A stretch of 64,000 bases of DNA from Roseateles oligotrophus (lineage in GTDB: Bacteria > Pseudomonadota > Gammaproteobacteria > Burkholderiales > Burkholderiaceae_C). The first letter of the stretch is position 1. Every line of letters starts with the position of its first letter. A program made the translations under genes and the position numbers. Below the pieces are notes generated by a model. That model saw only the letters and a list, made by a program, of their open reading frames with translations, made no database searches and was not told where the DNA came from. The stretch covers positions 248,001 to 312,000 of the forward strand of contig NZ_JAJIRN010000008.1 in the NCBI RefSeq assembly GCF_025717515.1, written 5' to 3'. This document shows, one piece after another, positions 34,713-44,220 of this stretch.

Positions 34713-36803
34713 ATGTTCAGAAAACAAGTCAATCGGCTGCAAATACTCGCGCTGGGCTTCCTTTTGTCCGCCTGTGGTGGTGGAGGCGGGGGAGCGAGCG
34801 GCGATGTGAACTCGAATGAGATTGTTGCCCCGCCGCCGCCGCCGCCCAGCAGCAGTCAATCATTGATTCCTCAAGCGCCTCCGCTTGGCGAGGTGTTGTA
34901 TGCCGACGCCACTCTGTTGCGTCCTATGCGCAGCGGCTCGCAGTGGACCTATCGAGGTACAGACCTTTCCGCCAATCGGACCGGTCCTCAGTTCTACCGA
35001 AGTACGGTCAGTCAAACGCTTGCGGCCGAAGGGCTTGTCGAAAGCGAAATTAATGGGGCTGATAACGACGTCTCGACGACCAAACTCGAAGTCAAAGATG
35101 GCTTGATTATTGCCAGCGGTCCCACGGGACTTCCTGGTACCAGCGATACTGATGCCTTGGCATCGACCGAGCTTAGATCCCCCGTGCGTCAAGGGGATCA
35201 GTACATACTGCTTGAGCGTGACTATGCAAACTCCGGCCTCGATGCTGACCAAGACAAGAAAGAAGATGTACTGACCATCGCCGCCTACCGCCGGGTGATG
35301 GGCAATGAGTCCGTAACCCTGACGGACGACAGCACCCTTACTACAGTTCGTGTCGACACCATCGCCTTGATGCGGTTTAAGCGTTCAAGTGACGGTGTTC
35401 TTACACCCGTCATGAAGCTGACCGAGTCCGTCTGGTACGCGCCGAGGATTGGCATTGTTCAGAAGAAGATCGTGATGGCGGATTCAATTTCGAAAATCGC
35501 TGGAGCTTCGGGCCTTCGAAAGATCTTGGCCGCAGCACCGGGCACGAACGCGGGGCTGATTGACCGCCTTGAAGTGCTGGAGTCTTGGGACGGCGTTGAT
35601 GCAGGACACGGGTTTACAAAACCCCAGGCGGTTCTTCGCCCGAATACAAGCTCTGGCGGCGCAGCGTATTTTGGTGAGGCGATTGGTGCCAAGGCCTTCG
35701 GCGAGCGCGTCATGGTGGTCATCGCCAACGGCGACAGCGATCGAGTTGGTTTGTCCATCGCTATTTTGGATAAGAGAGGCCAACTCAACAGCGTGCGGGA
35801 GTACCCCGGCTTGATGAAAAACTCCTACCTGTCGGACATGAAGTACAACGCCTCCGGTGTGGTGTGGTTGAGTTCGGGGGTGGCGATTTTTGCGCCCGTT
35901 GAGGGCAATCGAATGCGCATGTTTCATTTCGATCAAACCGGCCAACTGACCAATGGCGAAACCGGGACGCTGTTTCCTTTCGATTCCATTGAGGCGCTTG
36001 CCGGAGATGGTGATCGAATCTGGGCAGCACACACCAAAGACAGTGAAATTTACCCGGGGGTTGATCTTGTCCTGCAAAGTTTTGATGTTCTGGCGCGGCC
36101 CCAAACGGCGGAGATGGTGCTGGAGGCAAAGACCGCAAGGGGTATTGGAGGTATCAAGCTTTCTGCCGCAAATGGGCGGGTTACGGCCACTTGGCAGACC
36201 GAAAGTACCGCCCGATATGCAGTCTGGACAGCCTCGCAGGGCGCACCCATAGCCAAGTCCCTGAAGTCTATTTCGCAAAGCACAACGGGGACCTACAACT
36301 CACCTTTGAGGCCCGTCACAAGCGCGACAAAGAGTCACATCATTTGGGCTGGTCCGGCCTTAGTTGAATACGACTCAAATGGACCCGGTCAAGATCCGGG
36401 GCTGCGCGGACTCATGCTGGATCTGGTTTCAGCTGAGCCCGTACGATCAAGCAATGGCGATGTGGATGCCGAAAAGTTGCACGTTTCAAGGGAGCTTGGC
36501 GCGGAGAATTATTTGGTGGCTGCGGCGGGTGATGGCTTGGTGTTTGCCAATGTGGTTAAGACTCAAAAACTGTTCCCCGAAGCTAAAGATCCGCAGGCTT
36601 TCGTCGAATTCAGTATCTTCTCCGACTCAGATCTCCCCTTGGCCGCAGTCAAGCCAACTATCGTGCGGGTACATGGTGTCGACTTGATGGGCTTTGAAAT
36701 TTCCCCCTTTGCTGTCCGCCACCTTGTGTATCTGCAGGACCGAATCATGGTGATCAAGGGTGACAACAGTTTGGCCACTTACCTGGTTTGGTTGAGGAAG
36801 TAG
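34713..36803 (+). CDS. large lipoprotein of unknown function
   Basis: A 696-residue predicted lipoprotein. The signal peptide ends in lipobox FLLSAC with Cys21, followed by six glycines and, at about 40-45, a run of six prolines: a flexible tether. The body (about 60-696) is beta-rich with repeated WxxA-like and strand-turn patterns that could form a propeller, but no named domain is recognised. An AGGAGAGGG lies about ten bases upstream of the ATG, a good ribosome site. Base composition is lower in GC and codon use less biased than neighbours, and it sits beside the repeat-bearing gene-poor stretch, suggesting acquisition by transfer. Confidence 0.75.
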   Translation: MFRKQVNRLQILALGFLLSACGGGGGGASGDVNSNEIVAPPPPPPSSSQSLIPQAPPLGEVLYADATLLRPMRSGSQWTYRGTDLSANRTGPQFYRSTVSQTLAAEGLVESEINGADNDVSTTKLEVKDGLIIASGPTGLPGTSDTDALASTELRSPVRQGDQYILLERDYANSGLDADQDKKEDVLTIAAYRRVMGNESVTLTDDSTLTTVRVDTIALMRFKRSSDGVLTPVMKLTESVWYAPRIGIVQKKIVMADSISKIAGASGLRKILAAAPGTNAGLIDRLEVLESWDGVDAGHGFTKPQAVLRPNTSSGGAAYFGEAIGAKAFGERVMVVIANGDSDRVGLSIAILDKRGQLNSVREYPGLMKNSYLSDMKYNASGVVWLSSGVAIFAPVEGNRMRMFHFDQTGQLTNGETGTLFPFDSIEALAGDGDRIWAAHTKDSEIYPGVDLVLQSFDVLARPQTAEMVLEAKTARGIGGIKLSAANGRVTATWQTESTARYAVWTASQGAPIAKSLKSISQSTTGTYNSPLRPVTSATKSHIIWAGPALVEYDSNGPGQDPGLRGLMLDLVSAEPVRSSNGDVDAEKLHVSRELGAENYLVAAAGDGLVFANVVKTQKLFPEAKDPQAFVEFSIFSDSDLPLAAVKPTIVRVHGVDLMGFEISPFAVRHLVYLQDRIMVIKGDNSLATYLVWLRK

Positions 36804-36928
36804 CCGAGTTCAGAATTCTCGCGTGGGTTGGCGGCAAGGTGAGACCTCTGCGTTTGTCTACCAAGTGACAAGCTCATTTCACTGTTCACTGTTCCGGCCT
36901 TTCCAAAATCCACGCCATCAAGGGCCTG

Positions 36929-38980
36929 CTAAGTCGAGAGTCGCGCAATCAGGGCCGGCGGCACAAACGGGCTCGGCCGTTCGGCATTGACCAAGAGCGT
37001 CAGCCGGCTGCGGGCCCGCGTCGCGGCGACGTAAAAAAGATTCTTCTCGCCGGCCGCTTCGGCCTCGACGTCCGGGAACACGCCTTGCGCGAGATAGGGC
37101 AAGAGCACATGCTCGAACTCCAGGCCCTTGACATGGGCGGCGCTGGCCAAGGTGATGGTCGGGCGGCTCTTGTTTGATCTGACCTTGCCTTCGGCGCGGC
37201 CGGCCACACGCTGCGCCTGCGCCTCGTCCTGCGCCTGCAGCGATTTGAAAAAGTCGAGCACACCGGCGTAGTCGAGCGAGGCCGCCAGCAAACCTTGCAT
37301 ATGGCGGCGCAGTTCATCGCGGCGCTCTTTTTCAACGAACACATCACGGCCAAAGCGCGCCATGTCCAGCGCCGCGAGAAAGGCCGCGAAATCACCCCCG
37401 GCTTGCACCGTTTGCAGCGCGTTTTGAAGCCGCTGCCTGACCTGTGCGGGCGCCCAGTCGAGGATGTGCTGATTGAAGATCTTGGCGACCACCTGCTCGC
37501 TGTCGGCTGCCGCGGCTCTGGCTTCGCGCAGAAAGGCCTCGGCCGATTGATAGTCGGGGTCGTCGGCCTTGAGTACCGGGGTCTGCGTCATCTCGAACAG
37601 CGCATCGGGGATCAGCCGGCGCGTGTCGGCTCCGCCCAGCGTATCCAGCCGGCCGCTGGCGATGGCATAGACGGTGCGCACAAACAGCACCTCGGGCCGG
37701 CGCAGATAACTGCCAAAACCCATGCATTGATAGGCGATGCCCTGCGCGTGCAGCGCGTTCTCCAGCAGCACCGATTGCGATTCGCGCCGCAGCAGCACCG
37801 CGCAGTCGCTGTAGACATCGTCCTTGCGCTGCTCGCCGCGCCAGCGCTGCAAGGCGCCGACAACGGCCGCTGCCGTCTTGGGCTGGCCTGCGCCTTCGCA
37901 AGCGATGGCAAGCAACTCGGTCTGACGCAGCTTTTGCGCCGCAATCGGCTTGCCCGCCAGCTTGGCCATCCAGCCGGCCAGCGCCGGGCCATAGCGAAAG
38001 CTCAAGGACAGCGGCAGGCGTTGCAGCTTGCGGCCCAATTCGGCGTCAAGCGCGCGGCTCATGAAGCGGGCATCGGCTCCGAAATGCTGGTGGATGACCT
38101 GATCACGGTCACCCACGGCGCAAAAATACACCTTGGGTTGAATCAACAAGGCCTTCAGCAGCGTGAACATCGCCTCGTTGCAGTCATGCATTTCGTCGAC
38201 AAAGATGCCGTCGAATTGGCCCAGCGGCAACTCCTCCGGCCCGCCGATGCTGTCCGAGCGCAGCAGTCGGGCGAGGTCGTAGGTGGCGTCCAGCGGCATG
38301 CGAAAGTTCGGCTGCTCATAACCCGACTCTAGGCGCAGATGTTCATAGGCGCGCAGCACCCGCAGCAAACTGTAGTCGAGGCCCAATTCGTCGTTGGCGT
38401 AGTCGGGGCTGTCGCTGCCCTGCTCGGGCGGGTTCAGCTCCAGCAACAAGCGACCCTTGATGCTTTGCGTGCGGCGCAAGAACTCGCCCACATAAGACTC
38501 CGCGCCATGCGAGGGGAGGCTGAGGTCTTCGGCATGGCGTTCTTGCGGGTTGTCGGCCACCGCATCAACGGCAGCCCATACATAAGGCCTGGCTTGCTCG
38601 GCACTGTGCAGCAGGCGCGCCGGGGTGAATGAGTCATCGCCGTCGGCCGGTGCTTCCATTTGCCTGAGCACGCTGGCGGCATAGCTGTCAAAGGTTTCGA
38701 CGCGCACCTGCTTGTGCGGCAGGCTGTCGCCGGCCACCAGTTGCAGCGCCCGGCGCAGCGCCAGGCAGGCGGTGGGCGTGAAGGTCAGCGCCAGCATGCG
38801 GCGCGGCGTGGCGCCACGGGCCAGCACCTCGCAGATGCGCAGCGCCAGCGAGGTGGTCTTGGCGGTGCCGGCCGCCGCCTCGATCAGGATGGCGCGTTCG
38901 CCCGAGGCCTGAATGTCTTCTTGCTCGGCGGTGATGGCAATGGCTTGGGTGCTGAAACGCAGTGAGCCGGGAGCGGACAT
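36929..38980 (-). CDS. UvrD/Rep-type superfamily 1 DNA helicase
   Basis: A 683-residue ATP-dependent helicase-like protein. Motifs in order: Walker A variant AAAGTAKTTS (about residues 35-44; the usual GxGKT glycine is alanine), motif Ia LTFTPTACLALRRAL, Walker B IFVDEMHDCNE (about 258), motif III VGDRDQVIHQHFG, motif IV LSFRYGP, motif V HVKGLEFEHVLLP and motif VI VAATRARSRLTL. All lie in the expected order and spacing. No nuclease domain is attached. It probably unwinds DNA in repair or recombination. It stands alone with no obvious operon partner; a role in defence is possible but nothing here supports it directly. Confidence 0.88.
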   Translation of the reverse strand: MSAPGSLRFSTQAIAITAEQEDIQASGERAILIEAAAGTAKTTSLALRICEVLARGATPRRMLALTFTPTACLALRRALQLVAGDSLPHKQVRVETFDSYAASVLRQMEAPADGDDSFTPARLLHSAEQARPYVWAAVDAVADNPQERHAEDLSLPSHGAESYVGEFLRRTQSIKGRLLLELNPPEQGSDSPDYANDELGLDYSLLRVLRAYEHLRLESGYEQPNFRMPLDATYDLARLLRSDSIGGPEELPLGQFDGIFVDEMHDCNEAMFTLLKALLIQPKVYFCAVGDRDQVIHQHFGADARFMSRALDAELGRKLQRLPLSLSFRYGPALAGWMAKLAGKPIAAQKLRQTELLAIACEGAGQPKTAAAVVGALQRWRGEQRKDDVYSDCAVLLRRESQSVLLENALHAQGIAYQCMGFGSYLRRPEVLFVRTVYAIASGRLDTLGGADTRRLIPDALFEMTQTPVLKADDPDYQSAEAFLREARAAAADSEQVVAKIFNQHILDWAPAQVRQRLQNALQTVQAGGDFAAFLAALDMARFGRDVFVEKERRDELRRHMQGLLAASLDYAGVLDFFKSLQAQDEAQAQRVAGRAEGKVRSNKSRPTITLASAAHVKGLEFEHVLLPYLAQGVFPDVEAEAAGEKNLFYVAATRARSRLTLLVNAERPSPFVPPALIARLST

Positions 38981-39040
38981 GAGAGAAGCCTAGTCAGGAG
39001 CAAGCAGAACCGGGCATTTTGCTCCATTCACGAAGCCGGG

Positions 39041-40567
39041 CTAAGCTGCGCTGATACCTTGCGCCGGTTTGAACAGGCCGGTCGGATCGAACTTCGCCTT
39101 GATCTGTTTGAGCCTTGCCAGATTGCTGCCGTAGTAGGCCTGCTCGGGATTGGTGATCAAGGCATCGAGGTAGTTTTGATAGGCGCGGCCGCTGCTCCAG
39201 GGGCGCAGGCTATCACGCATGCCATGCGCCCATTGCTCGCCTTCGCTGACTTGAGCGCTGGATGCTGTGGGGCTGTACTCGGCGCCGTATTGGGCGCTGA
39301 ACAGCGCCGGGCGGTGCACAAAAGCGCTCGCGTCCGCGGCGATACGGCCAATTGCGCCGCCCATCAGATTCAGAATCACGCCACCGGGGCTGGCGCGCCC
39401 CAACAAGGCGGAGCTGATTGCGGCCGCCATGCCTTGCGGATCGGCCAGGCTGTCGAAAAAGTCCGAGCTGGCAGCCATCGCCACGCGCCGCAGCACTCCG
39501 GCGGGGTTCTGAGCGGGTAGGTGACATTGCGCGTTGTTCAAGCCAGCGCAAGCGCCCAACATCAGCTCGCGATAACTGCGCGCCTGAACGGTGGGGTTCA
39601 AGGCAGTGCGGCCGATATGGCCCAACAAGCGCTGCCAATGCGGCAGCAGGGCCGCCTCGTCGCCGATGCTGACGCCCCATAGATAACAGCCGCTGCTCGA
39701 CACGACCAGTTGCGACCAAATTTGATCCGGCATGGTCTTGGGCCATTGGCTCCAGGCCGCCAGCAGCGCCGGCAAGTCGGCCAAGGCGAAGTTGGCCGAA
39801 AACTGCTGCAAGGGCGTCACTGCATGGGTCTGAAAAGTGAACTCGCTGACGATGCCGAAGTTGCCGCCACCGCCGCCTCGCAGCGCCCAGAACAGGTCGG
39901 CGTTGTGCGCCTCGTCGCAGAGCAGCTCGGTGCCGTCGGCGCTGATCACGCGGGCGCTGCGCAGCACGTCACAAGTCAGACCGTAGGCGCGGTCGATCAC
40001 GCCGAAACCGCCGCCCTGGGTGATGCCGGCGATACCGACCGTGACACAGCTGCCGGATGGGATGCAGCGGCCTTGCGAAATCAGCGTCTCGTAGACATCG
40101 GCCAGCTTGGCGCCGGCGCCGACAACGGCTAACTCACCTTCCAGACGCACCCCGTCCATCCCGCCGACGTCAATGACAAGGCCGCTGCCGGTCGAGTTGC
40201 CGATATAGCTATGGCCGCCGCCGCGTGGCACGACGGCCAGTTGCAAGCGGCGCGCAAAGGCCAAGCCGGCCTGGATGTCGGCCGTGCCGGCGCAGCGGAT
40301 CAGCGCTTGCGGCAGGACGGCGTCGTAGCGGGCATTGGCGGGGCGCCGCAGTCGTTCATAGTCGGCGTGACCGGGGCGGATCAACTGCCCCCTGAGCTGT
40401 GCGCTGAGGGCATCCCACTCGCTGGCTGCCGGGCCGCTGCTGGGAGGAAGGGGCGTCGGCGTGGGTGTAGGTTCGGGCGTAGCTTCCCCTCCCGAGCCGC
40501 CGCAGGCGGCCAGGGCTGCGGCCAAGGGAACACCCGAGCCGCACTGCAGAAATCGTCTTCGGTCCAT
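39041..40567 (-). CDS. berberine-bridge-type FAD-dependent oxidase, exported
   Basis: A 508-residue flavoprotein. The N-terminus MDRRRFLQCGS has a twin-arginine-like pattern followed by lipobox ALAAC (Cys22) and a Pro/Thr-rich tether (EPTPTPTPLPPSS), so it is likely a folded, lipid-anchored export. The PCMH FAD domain has VPRGGGHSYIGNS with His119 for covalent FAD, and GSCVTVGIAGITQGGG with Cys174 in the place of the second covalent link of bicovalent flavoenzymes. The BBE C-terminal motif ends YYGSNLARLKQIKAKFDP. It likely oxidises a sugar, alcohol or phenolic compound; substrate unknown. Confidence 0.88.
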   Translation of the reverse strand: MDRRRFLQCGSGVPLAAALAACGGSGGEATPEPTPTPTPLPPSSGPAASEWDALSAQLRGQLIRPGHADYERLRRPANARYDAVLPQALIRCAGTADIQAGLAFARRLQLAVVPRGGGHSYIGNSTGSGLVIDVGGMDGVRLEGELAVVGAGAKLADVYETLISQGRCIPSGSCVTVGIAGITQGGGFGVIDRAYGLTCDVLRSARVISADGTELLCDEAHNADLFWALRGGGGGNFGIVSEFTFQTHAVTPLQQFSANFALADLPALLAAWSQWPKTMPDQIWSQLVVSSSGCYLWGVSIGDEAALLPHWQRLLGHIGRTALNPTVQARSYRELMLGACAGLNNAQCHLPAQNPAGVLRRVAMAASSDFFDSLADPQGMAAAISSALLGRASPGGVILNLMGGAIGRIAADASAFVHRPALFSAQYGAEYSPTASSAQVSEGEQWAHGMRDSLRPWSSGRAYQNYLDALITNPEQAYYGSNLARLKQIKAKFDPTGLFKPAQGISAA

Positions 40568-40587
40568 TGCGCTTCTGGCACTTCGAG

Positions 40588-41364
40588 CTAATTCGGCTTG
40601 ATCAGCTCGAGCACCGTTTGGCCCACCTCCCGCTCGATCATGCGCTCCAATGTGCTGACTTTTTCCTCCGGGCTCAATGCCTTCCAGGGGTCGAAACCAT
40701 CTTCGCTGCGCGGCGAACCTATGGTTTGAGAGCTGCTGATCGATTGCTGCTGCAGGACTTGGGCGTTCGACAAGTCAACCAAGGACAGCTGCAAATAGGT
40801 GTAGGGCGCCAAAAAGCCAATGCCGCTCTCCTGCGTGGCGCTGTTGTTCATGCGCTTTTGCCGGTCGACGTAAAAACCAATGCCCTCCAAGCGGCCGCTG
40901 CCCACGCTGCCCTGCGTTGTGGCAAGCTTTGCGTCCTGGCGGTTGCGTGTCAGCAGCAAAAGATGGCTGGCACCGTCTTTCTTCATCGCCGCGACCAAGT
41001 CAGGGGGCAGAACCAGTTTGCTGCCGTCAAACAAGGCCCATGGGTCGCCAAACAGTTCAATCGATGGCGATCGGTAGAGCAAGACCTCAGCCGCGCCCAT
41101 GGCTTGCTTGACGCTGGCTTGAATTGCGCGCAGCGCGGTGACATCAAACGGTGCATTCGTGATGGCAGCAGACTGCTTGATATTGCGGTCCATCTTGCTG
41201 CCCAGCGTGGGCTGAAAGGTCACGACGTTGATGCTGTCGCCGATCAGCGAGAGCGCCGCAAACTTGGCGTCGGCGCCGACCGACAAAGCCGCCGCCGCGT
41301 GGCCGCTCAAGCCTGCTGCCCCGAGCAAGGCAGCGGCGCTGATAAGCATCAGTCTTCTGTTCAT
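40588..41364 (-). CDS. secreted protein of unknown function
   Basis: A 258-residue protein with a clear signal peptide (cleavage near GHAAAALS, about residue 26). The mature part begins LSVGADAKFAALSLIGDSI, has an alternating alpha/beta pattern (HLLLLTRNRQDAKL, TYLQLSLVDL) and ends in a charged helix. I recognise no named family. It follows 20 bases upstream of the FAD oxidase on the same strand and could share its transcript. Confidence 0.65.
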   Translation of the reverse strand: MNRRLMLISAAALLGAAGLSGHAAAALSVGADAKFAALSLIGDSINVVTFQPTLGSKMDRNIKQSAAITNAPFDVTALRAIQASVKQAMGAAEVLLYRSPSIELFGDPWALFDGSKLVLPPDLVAAMKKDGASHLLLLTRNRQDAKLATTQGSVGSGRLEGIGFYVDRQKRMNNSATQESGIGFLAPYTYLQLSLVDLSNAQVLQQQSISSSQTIGSPRSEDGFDPWKALSPEEKVSTLERMIEREVGQTVLELIKPN

Positions 41365-41557
41365 CTCATCTCCCTGGCGTAATTTTTTGATCTTTGAACG
41401 TCTTGAATCAACGTTAGGTCGGATTGTTTCTCAAGAGTCTGGCCGCTGTGGGCAGGGAATGCCCTCGGTGTCGGCCTTGGGCTCGGGCCCTTGCTGGTCG
41501 CTCCACTGCACGCACGCTTGAACTTCGGCGGACCTGAGCTGCTGACACAATGCCAGC

Positions 41558-42901
41558 ATGACTGTTTTCGAAGCGATGCTGCTGGCGGCCATCGGCCTGC
41601 TGAGTTTGGGGATCTTGTTGCTCTGGCTGCAACTGCGCCGGGGCGCAGCGGCCGAGCAAGGCCAAGCGAATTTGCTGCCGACGCTGCAGCAAGCCAACGA
41701 ACGGCTGGAGCGCGAGTTGCGCGACGAGTTGACCCGCAGCGCCGGGGCCACTCGCCAAGAGTTGCAACAAAGCCTGGCGCGCTTTCAACAAGCGCTGAGC
41801 AGTGGGCTGGCCGGCAGCGCGCAGGCGCAGACCGCTCAAGCGCTGGCCGCCCGCGAGGCGCAGGACCTGGCCGCACAGCGCCAGACGCAAGCCCTCGCCG
41901 AAAGTCTGCGGGCACTCGCTCAGACGGTCGAGCAGCGGCTGAGCCTGATCCAGCAGGACAACGAAAAGAAGCTCGAACAGATGCGCGCCACCGTCGACGA
42001 AAAGTTGCACGCGACACTGGAGCAGCGCCTGGGCGAGAGCTTCAAGCAGGTGGCCGAACGGCTGGAACAGGTGCACAAAGGCCTGGGCGAGATGCAGGGC
42101 CTGGCCCGCGATGTGGGCAGCCTGAGCCGGGTGCTGAGCAACGTCAAAACGCGCGGCATCTTCGGTGAGGTGCAGCTGCTGGGCCTGCTCGAGCAGGTCT
42201 TCACGGCCGAGCAATACGCAAGCAATGTGGCGACGATTCCGGGCAGCAGCGAGCGGGTCGAGTTCGCTGTTCGGTTGCCGGGCCAGCGTGCCGATGGCGC
42301 ACCGCTGTGGCTGCCGATCGACGCCAAGTTCCCGCGTGAAGACTACGAGCGCTTACTGGATGCGCAGGAGCGCGCCGACGCGGCCGGCGTTGAGCTGTCT
42401 AGCAAAGCGATCGAAACGCGGCTGCGCGCCGAGGCCAAAACCATCCGTGACAAATACATCGCGCCGCCCCATACGACCGATTTCGGCATGCTGTTTGTGC
42501 CAACCGAAGGCCTCTATGCCGAGGCGCTGCGCCGGCCGGGCTTGCTGGAGTCTTTGCAGCGTGAGTTCAAGGTGATGCTGGTCGGCCCGACCACCTTGTT
42601 GGCGACGCTGACCAGCTTGCAAATGGGTTTTCGTACCCTGGCACTTGAGCAGCGCTCGGCCGAGGTCTGGGAGGTGCTGGGCGCGGTCAAGACCGAGTTC
42701 GGCAAGTTCGGCGAGGTCTTGGCCAAGACCAAGAAAAAGCTCGACGAGGCCAGCAACAGCATCGATCTGGCCGAGACCCGCACGCGGGTGATGACGAAGA
42801 GGCTCAAGGATGTGGAAGCACTGCCGGATGAGGCGGCGCAGGCCTTGTTGAAGCTTGCCTCGGCAGATGGCGGTGAAGATATCGACGAGGTCAGACTTTG
42901 A
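41558..42901 (+). CDS. rmuC: DNA recombination protein RmuC
   Basis: A 447-residue RmuC-family protein, which limits inversions and recombination at short repeats in Escherichia coli. An N-terminal membrane anchor (about 5-25) is followed by a long coiled coil (about 40-190) and the nuclease-like core: KTRGIFGEVQLLGLLEQV, VEFAVRLPGQ, and the PIDAKFPREDYE motif (about residue 249) with the Asp and Lys typical of the restriction-endonuclease-like fold. The stop overlaps the next gene's start by one codon step. Confidence 0.93.
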   Translation: MTVFEAMLLAAIGLLSLGILLLWLQLRRGAAAEQGQANLLPTLQQANERLERELRDELTRSAGATRQELQQSLARFQQALSSGLAGSAQAQTAQALAAREAQDLAAQRQTQALAESLRALAQTVEQRLSLIQQDNEKKLEQMRATVDEKLHATLEQRLGESFKQVAERLEQVHKGLGEMQGLARDVGSLSRVLSNVKTRGIFGEVQLLGLLEQVFTAEQYASNVATIPGSSERVEFAVRLPGQRADGAPLWLPIDAKFPREDYERLLDAQERADAAGVELSSKAIETRLRAEAKTIRDKYIAPPHTTDFGMLFVPTEGLYAEALRRPGLLESLQREFKVMLVGPTTLLATLTSLQMGFRTLALEQRSAEVWEVLGAVKTEFGKFGEVLAKTKKKLDEASNSIDLAETRTRVMTKRLKDVEALPDEAAQALLKLASADGGEDIDEVRL

Positions 42902-44106
42902 ATCAGCCCAGCCCAGCCGCCGATTTGCGCCGCGCCTTCCCCTGGCTGATCGGCGGTTTGATTGCCATTCACGCCTGCATGTCGGTGACCCGTGTCGCCG
43001 CCAGCTTGTGGGTCTTGCACCAAGGCCATGGTGAGTGGGCGGTCGGCGTTTTGTTGAGCCTGTTTGCGGTGGCGCCGATGGTCTTGGCGATGTGGGCGGG
43101 CCGGCAGGCCGATCGTTACGGCTTGCACCGGCCGGTCGGCATCGCGGTGCTGATGGGGCTCGTCGGGGCGCTGGTGGCGCTGCTCGGCCAGGGCCTGTGG
43201 ACGATAGGCTTCAGCTGCTTGCTCAGCGGCGGCGCGCTCAGCGTGGCGGCGGTGGCGATGCAGCGCGAGGGCGGGCAGATGGCCGACGAGCCGTCCGAGC
43301 TCAAGCGCGTGTTCGGCTGGATGGCGCTGGGGCCGGCGCTGTCGAATGCCTTGTCGCCGGTGGCGGCCGGCGTCTTGATCGACTATGTCAGCTTCCGCGC
43401 CGCCTTCGGCTTGGCCGTGGTGCTGCCGATCCTCGCCTGGGTGATGATCGTCAAGGTGCCACGCCATACACCCAAGCCTCATAGCGCGGCCAGCCGTGCC
43501 AAGCCCGCCTGGGATCTGCTGCGTCAACCGGCGCTGCGCTATTTGCTGCTCTTGAATGTGGTGCTCGCCTCGGCCTGGGACGCGCACAGCTTTGTGGTGC
43601 CGGTGATTGGCCATGCCAAGGGGCTGAGTGCCTCCAGCATCGGTTTGGTGCTGGCGTCTTTTTCGGTCGCCGCCATGTTGGTGCGGCTGGCCATCATCCG
43701 TTGGTCAAAGCAGTTAGACGAGGTCACCGCTTTGCGGGTGGCGATGCTGATGGCTACGGCCACCTTGGCCGTCTATGCCTGGCTGCCGGGCACGGCCGGC
43801 CTGATGTTGGGGTCGGCCTTGCTGGGGCTGGCGCTGGGCTCGGTGCAGCCGATGGTGATGGCGATGTTGCACCAGGTCACGCCGGCCGACCGCCATGGCC
43901 AAGCCTTGGGCCTGCGCATGGTGGCGACCAATGGCGCGACGGTGGCGATGCCTATCGGCTTTGGCTTGCTTGCCGCGGCCAGCGTCAGCGCGGCGCCCTT
44001 GTGGTTGATGGCGGGGATCTTGTTGCTGGCGCAATGGCCGGCCCGCATGCTCAGGAGCGAGCATGCGCTGTTGAATGAGCGGGCGGCCGAAACCAAGTCT
44101 GATTAG
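42898..44106 (+). CDS. MFS transporter
   Basis: A 402-residue inner-membrane transporter of the major facilitator superfamily with about twelve hydrophobic segments in two six-helix halves (about 15-180 and 205-385). The loop 2-3 motif is GRQADRYGLHRP, a degenerate GxxxDRxGRR. The start is a TTG overlapping the rmuC stop (MNQPSPAADLRRAFPWLIGG), indicating translational coupling. Substrate cannot be predicted; drug efflux or metabolite export are possible. Confidence 0.85.
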   Translation: MNQPSPAADLRRAFPWLIGGLIAIHACMSVTRVAASLWVLHQGHGEWAVGVLLSLFAVAPMVLAMWAGRQADRYGLHRPVGIAVLMGLVGALVALLGQGLWTIGFSCLLSGGALSVAAVAMQREGGQMADEPSELKRVFGWMALGPALSNALSPVAAGVLIDYVSFRAAFGLAVVLPILAWVMIVKVPRHTPKPHSAASRAKPAWDLLRQPALRYLLLLNVVLASAWDAHSFVVPVIGHAKGLSASSIGLVLASFSVAAMLVRLAIIRWSKQLDEVTALRVAMLMATATLAVYAWLPGTAGLMLGSALLGLALGSVQPMVMAMLHQVTPADRHGQALGLRMVATNGATVAMPIGFGLLAAASVSAAPLWLMAGILLLAQWPARMLRSEHALLNERAAETKSD

Positions 44107-44220
44107 CGGCGGGAAGGGCGCAAGAACCGGGTCGCAGGGCGGCGTTCGAATCTTGATACTGCGTTCGTGCTGGTGCTCATCCTGGCCCAGCCGTTCAGCT
44201 ACTTATCCGAGATTCTCTTC

